A DNA stretch of 64,000 nt, from assembly GCA_021229015.1 (NCBI GenBank), contig CM037781.1, positions 67,476,345 to 67,540,344 of the forward strand. The letters run 5' to 3'. The notes beneath the pieces are model-generated. The model was not told the DNA's origin. It did no database searches and saw nothing but the letters and a program-made list of their open reading frames with translations. The stretch is from Solen grandis (lineage: Eukaryota > Mollusca > Bivalvia > Adapedonta > Solenidae). Both the position numbers and the translations under genes were made by a program. Numbering within the stretch: position 1 is the stretch's first letter; every line of letters starts with the position of its first letter. Shown piece after piece: positions 60,221 to 64,000 of the stretch.

Positions 60221-61375
60221 GATGCCACCTAAGCAAAAATCTCAGGACAAAAAGGAGAATAAGAAGAAAAAGAGAAAAGAGATTTCACCGTTGTTTGAGG
60301 TGGGAATGTTCACACAGCACGGTTTTCACGAGTGAACAGTTGACCAACAACGAAAGAGGACCGACAACTCCCCATGGGACTGAATGTGAGTAGCCAATAT
60401 AAACGGCAGAGAAGCCAACAAGAAAACTTAAGTTATTTCAGTAACGATACCCCCACAGTTAATCTATTGTCGACAAATATGAGTTATGCACATCAATGCA
60501 ACGGACAATATATACATGTACAGTCACCTCCAAGCCAGTACAACCCCCAGTTTGTTCATGCTCAGCAACTGAAATACCCCTCCTGTCACTCAGCATCCAT
60601 CCCAGGCTCCTCAATGGTCTTTAGGCATTATGGAGGATATCAAAACTATCAAAGTTAGTGTTGCAAAAATTGATAGCATTGAAAAAACTGTAAACATGAT
60701 GAATTAAAAACTTGGTGATATGGAAATAAAGGTCAAGGACATTGAAATTCGCATGTCAACTGTAGAGGACGTCAGCTCATTTGTTAGTGGAAAATATGAC
60801 AAACAATCTAGCGAACTAAAAGATGTAAAACAAAAAGTGAAAAACCTACAAGAATCCTGTGAAACCCTCGTTGACCAAATGAAAGATATGACTGAAAAAA
60901 CGAAAAAAAAAACGAGATGAAAAACAAGATGCTCGACGCTGAATACAGAAACATGAGAGAGAACTTGATATTCTACGGAATTCCGGAAGATTCAAATAAC
61001 ACATATGATGAAACTGAATTGTGCAGCGAATTAGTCAAAGATGTAATTGACAAATCATTAAAAATAAACCCAAATGACATCATGTTTGATCGCGCTCATC
61101 GCTTAGGCAACAAAGAAAAAGCAAAGAAACCACGGCCGATTATTGTAAAATTTCATTACTTTAAACAAAGGGAACAAATCAGACGGGCAGCTCTGAATTT
61201 GAAAGATGAACTGAAGAAATCTGGTCAAGGAGTTGGGGTGCAGATTCCAAAGGAGTGGAGAGATGCCAGACGAAACTTGAGTACAGTTTACCAAAGTGAA
61301 AAACAGATGGGCAAATCGGTGAAATTCGTCGGAGACAAGCTCCATGTAAACGGAACAATTTACAACGCTCCATAA
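60221..61375 (+). pseudogene. LINE ORF1 protein (RNA-binding, L1 ORF1p-like), disrupted
   Basis: Begins ATG CCACCTAAGCAAAAATC and encodes a lysine-rich N terminus (KKENKKKKRKE). There are stops at 60332, 60656 and 60705 and a frameshift at about 60910. The middle is a heptad-rich coiled coil (IEIRMSTVEDVSSF..., LKDVKQKVKNLQESCETLVD). The C-terminal part has RENLIFYGIPED, then DRAHRLGNKEKAKKPRPIIV and KF.YFKQREQIRRAA, the RRM-like and C-terminal domain text of L1-type ORF1 proteins, which trimerise and coat LINE RNA. Confidence 0.8.
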
Positions 61376-62217
61376 AGGTGTCAAGAGGAGAATCTAGACT
61401 TTTTATCCTGGAATATCAATGGATTTACAAGAAAGCTTCATGATCAAGACTTTATTGATGAAATAAACAAACACGATGTAGTAATTCTAACAGAAACTTG
61501 GATATCTAAAAAAACTGCTTATAATTTAAATATCCAAAATTATTGTGTTGAACATTTATTTGGAAATAAATCAACAAATACAAAGAAAGGACGCTACTCT
61601 GGAGGTATCTCAGTTGACTATAAATCTTCTTTACAGCATAAAATTACAGTTATTGATAAAGATCAATGTGGGATAAATTGGTTTAAAATATGTAAAATTT
61701 TATTTAATTTTTGTGAAGATGTATACATCTGTTTTACATATATCCCCCACGAGAATCAAATGTTCTTAATCAAGATAATATTGATATTTTTGAACAGATA
61801 GAAATTGGAATAGAAAAATATAAATCACACGGCAAAATTATGATAACAGGAGACTTTAATTCTAGAACATCAAATGAATTAGATTATATCGAGTTCGATA
61901 GATTTTCAGAAGAAATATCGAAGTTACAACCCGATGTTTACATGTCACCGAGAGTAAACAAAGACCACGTGCTTGACCCACATGGTACACGCTTGCTCGA
62001 TTTGTGTAAAACAACAAACCTCTCAATAGCGAATGGTCGGTTATGTAAAGATAAATCTAATGGCGAGTACACATTCACAAACCTAAATGGTATGAGCGTC
62101 GTTGATTATTTATTACTCAATTATAATGATTTTAAGTATATTTCTATATTTGAAATTATGCCACCGAGCGCATTATCAGACCATAATGCTTTTATTACAT
62201 TTTACCATCGATAGAAC
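61376..62217 (+). pseudogene. LINE ORF2 start: APE-type endonuclease, one frameshift
   Basis: Follows the ORF1 stop TAA (61373-61375) in the same frame with no ATG. Reads LDFLSWNINGFTRKL (the N-I-N-G start of APE-type endonucleases), DVVILTETW (catalytic Glu), YSGGIS, then a frameshift at about 61745 before YIPPRESNVLN, ITGDFNSR (GDFN), LLDLCKTTNLSIANGRL, MSVVDYLL and ALSDHNAFI (SDH). It ends at TAG 62212-62214. All endonuclease motifs are visible across the frameshift. Confidence 0.82.
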
Positions 62218-62269
62218 CCCACAGTGTAGTATGTCACGTGATTCTAACACCGCCCACGAAATATATATA

Positions 62270-62648
62270 GATTGGGATGACCTAAAGACTCCAACTTTCC
62301 GCGCAAATCTATTGGCTGATTTACAATACCTAAACCAGCTGACGATAAATTTGCATAACATCAGTACAGGCTTTCACTACGTTCATGCGGGACCAAGCTT
62401 TTAAAGTTTATGGTAAAATGAAAACGAATATCAGTTCGAATATTAAAACAGTGAAGAAAAAATGGTTTAATACTGAATGCTACGAGGCCCGTAATGCATT
62501 TAAGCGAGCTAGGAACTGTTTTCTTCGAAACAGAACTGATGATAATAAAGTTATATACCTGAACAAGAAACGAATTTATAATAATACAAAACGCAAATAT
62601 AGGTGTCAATTTATGAAAATAGAGGGAAATCGAAAATATTATCTATAA
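62270..62648 (+). pseudogene. LINE ORF2 linker after the endonuclease, frameshifted
   Basis: Pieces read IDWDDLKTPTFRANLLADLQ and, in another frame, KKKWFNTECYEARNAFKRAR. The second aligns with AEWFDKECEQARKEYLNAL of the 42-kb LINE, placing it just ahead of the missing RT. Confidence 0.7.
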
Positions 62649-62804
62649 ACTCATAATACCTACAATTATACCAAATTTTAATTCTAGCATAAGCTATAAT
62701 ATATACCTTCAATATATACCTACATATATACCGATACCCACAACAAAACCAGTACATACAACATATACTAAATGTATACTGGTACATACAACATATACTC
62801 ATCA

Positions 62805-63108
62805 TATATGTAAATTTTACAGATTAATGTGTAAATTTTACAGAAGAAAGTGTGTATTTTACAGGAAAAAGTGTGAATTTTACAGTTTAAAGTGTAAAAT
62901 GTACAGAAAAAAGTGTGAATTTTACAGATTAATGTGTAAAATTTACAGAAAAAAAGTGTGAATTTTACAGTTTAATCTGTAAATTTTACAGATTGATGTG
63001 TAAATTTTACAGAAAAAGGTGTGAATTTTACAGATTAAAGTGTAAAATTTACAGAAAAAAAGTGTGAATTTTACAGTTTAAACTGTAAATTTTACAGATT
63101 AATCTTAA
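62805..63108 (+). repeat. 21-bp minisatellite, about 14 units, in the place of the LINE RT
   Basis: Units alternate GTGTAAATTTTACAGATTAA-like and GTGTGAATTTTACAGAAAAA-like forms. Each contains a near-palindrome CTGTAAA.TTTACAG. It is preceded by short repeats of CATACAACATATACT (62754-62800). Confidence 0.9.
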
Positions 63109-63116
63109 ATTTTAAT

Positions 63117-63147
<31 letters not shown>

Positions 63148-63174
63148 AAGTGTCAATATGGCACTAAAACGCTT

Positions 63175-63301
63175 CCGGAGGCAATCGTGTATGTAAAAAT
63201 TGTAACAGCGGACAACTAGAGACAGAATACCACTTTTTATTAATTTGTACCAAATACTCGCAGATTAGAACAAAATATATTAAAAAGTATTATTATCTGT
63301 A
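63175..63301 (+). pseudogene. LINE ORF2 C-terminal zinc knuckle
   Basis: Reads NRVCKNCNSGQLETEYHFLL then ICTKYSQIRTK, matching RLCQCC..RKVETEFHFLLVC..YKEIREK of the 42-kb element. Confidence 0.78.
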
Positions 63302-63503
63302 AATAACAAAAGTAAATTATTCATCCTGTATGAACGAACGAAATTTATGCAACTGGTAATGTTAAGTTTTATTGTATTTCACTTTACATGAACACAAATA
63401 ACATCATGTGCTCCTCTGTAAATCCATGTCTATTTGTTATTCTATGTCTTGATTTGCTATAAAATATGTATGTTTTAATGCAATAAAAGATTTGTATTGT
63501 ATT

Positions 63504-64000
63504 GATTGCCTACTGACATTCGTATTAAATGAATTACACTTACATATATCAGAAAAAGAAATACAATGATGTTCCAACAATGCGAACAAAATCAGGGATT
63601 TTGCCATATCACAGTCTCCCTAAGGGATCGCATAAAGTCAATAGGCAGAGATTTCAAGACAAGAATAATATATTTTATTATTCATAGAATGCTGTGGAAT
63701 AGTTCAATGTGGTGTTTTATTTCGTTATATCATCATATCACATATTGATAGACTTAAAATGAATTTACATCATGTGAAATGTGAATCGCATATTAAGAAC
63801 AAAAACTATTATAATTTACATTTTTGAGGAAAGTTTCCAAAGTTTTATGACCTAAAATGATTAGACTGACGCTATGGAACAGCACAAATGAGCTCTCGTA
63901 TTGTCATGTTGCTTTATTCTAAGCTCTTTTGTTGTTTTAATGTAGGTGGACGCATGTTACCTTCTATCGGAAATATGATAGGTATGTGCATATACTTGAT
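63504..64000 (+). repeat. Segmental repeat, last piece
   Basis: 63820-64000 matches 58380-58600 and continues past the window end. No gene. Confidence 0.6.

Larger units (their letters stand above)
59970..63503 (+). mobile_element. LINE with 5' UTR, ORF1, endonuclease and 3' end; RT replaced
   Basis: Same family as 42065-45423 but keeping the 5' portion. Order: 5' UTR, ORF1 (60221-61375), ORF2 endonuclease (61376-62217), post-endonuclease linker to about 62650, then AT-rich sequence and a 21-bp minisatellite where about 1.6 kb of RT should be, poly(A) at 63122-63146, the ORF2 zinc knuckle (about 63185-63301) and a 3' UTR with AATAAAAG ending TTGTATTGTATTG. The 5' boundary is approximate. Confidence 0.8.

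Overview
The window is eukaryotic and AT-rich. It has intron-bearing genes with GT/AG junctions, many tRNA-derived SINEs, non-LTR retrotransposons, a Tc1-type DNA transposon, MITEs and abundant microsatellites. The two SINE families have a Leu/Ser-like tRNA head, a conserved middle and a 3' end reading GACTGAAATACTGTC...GACG.TAAAC followed by (CAAA)n. That combination points to a mollusc, most likely a bivalve; this is inferred from repeat style, not from a search. Protein-coding content is low and confined to the first 10 kb. The other long ORFs belong to mobile elements or tandem repeats.

Region 1-4.8 kb holds the last five coding exons (+ strand) of a P5B-type ATPase of the ATP13A2/3 (polyamine transporter) family: the final membrane helices, the cytosolic tail and the stop. 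Exon 2 has an apparent one-base deletion that creates an in-frame TAG. Region 7.9-9.6 kb holds a two-exon GNAT acetyltransferase (- strand, 194 aa), complete by inference. It resembles the fungal-type Mpr1/Ats1 group. A 212-bp MITE, a possible orphan exon, SINEs, a piggyBac-like MITE and a 100-N assembly gap fill 7-16 kb.

Region 16-64 kb has no host gene that I can support. It opens with about 37 copies of a 42-bp minisatellite. From about 18 kb to the window end it is mostly diverged, collinear copies of the same non-coding blocks (A 18.2-25.6, B 25.6-27.7, C 28.5-37, D 40.7-47.3, then E and F pieces at 51.5-53 and 56.5-64 kb). Later insertions have split these copies: a LINE 3' end, a 3.36-kb LINE whose empty site survives in sister copies, a complete but dead 1,539-bp Tc1-type element, tetranucleotide arrays, SINEs and a second LINE of the same family whose reverse transcriptase has been lost and a 21-bp minisatellite now occupies part of the gap.

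The genes do not form a pathway. The main interest is structural: a non-coding segmental array that acts as a fossil record. Comparing its copies dates and delimits insertions, shows where a minisatellite began, and reveals a module present in opposite orientations. All paralogy calls were made by eye and need a self-alignment.
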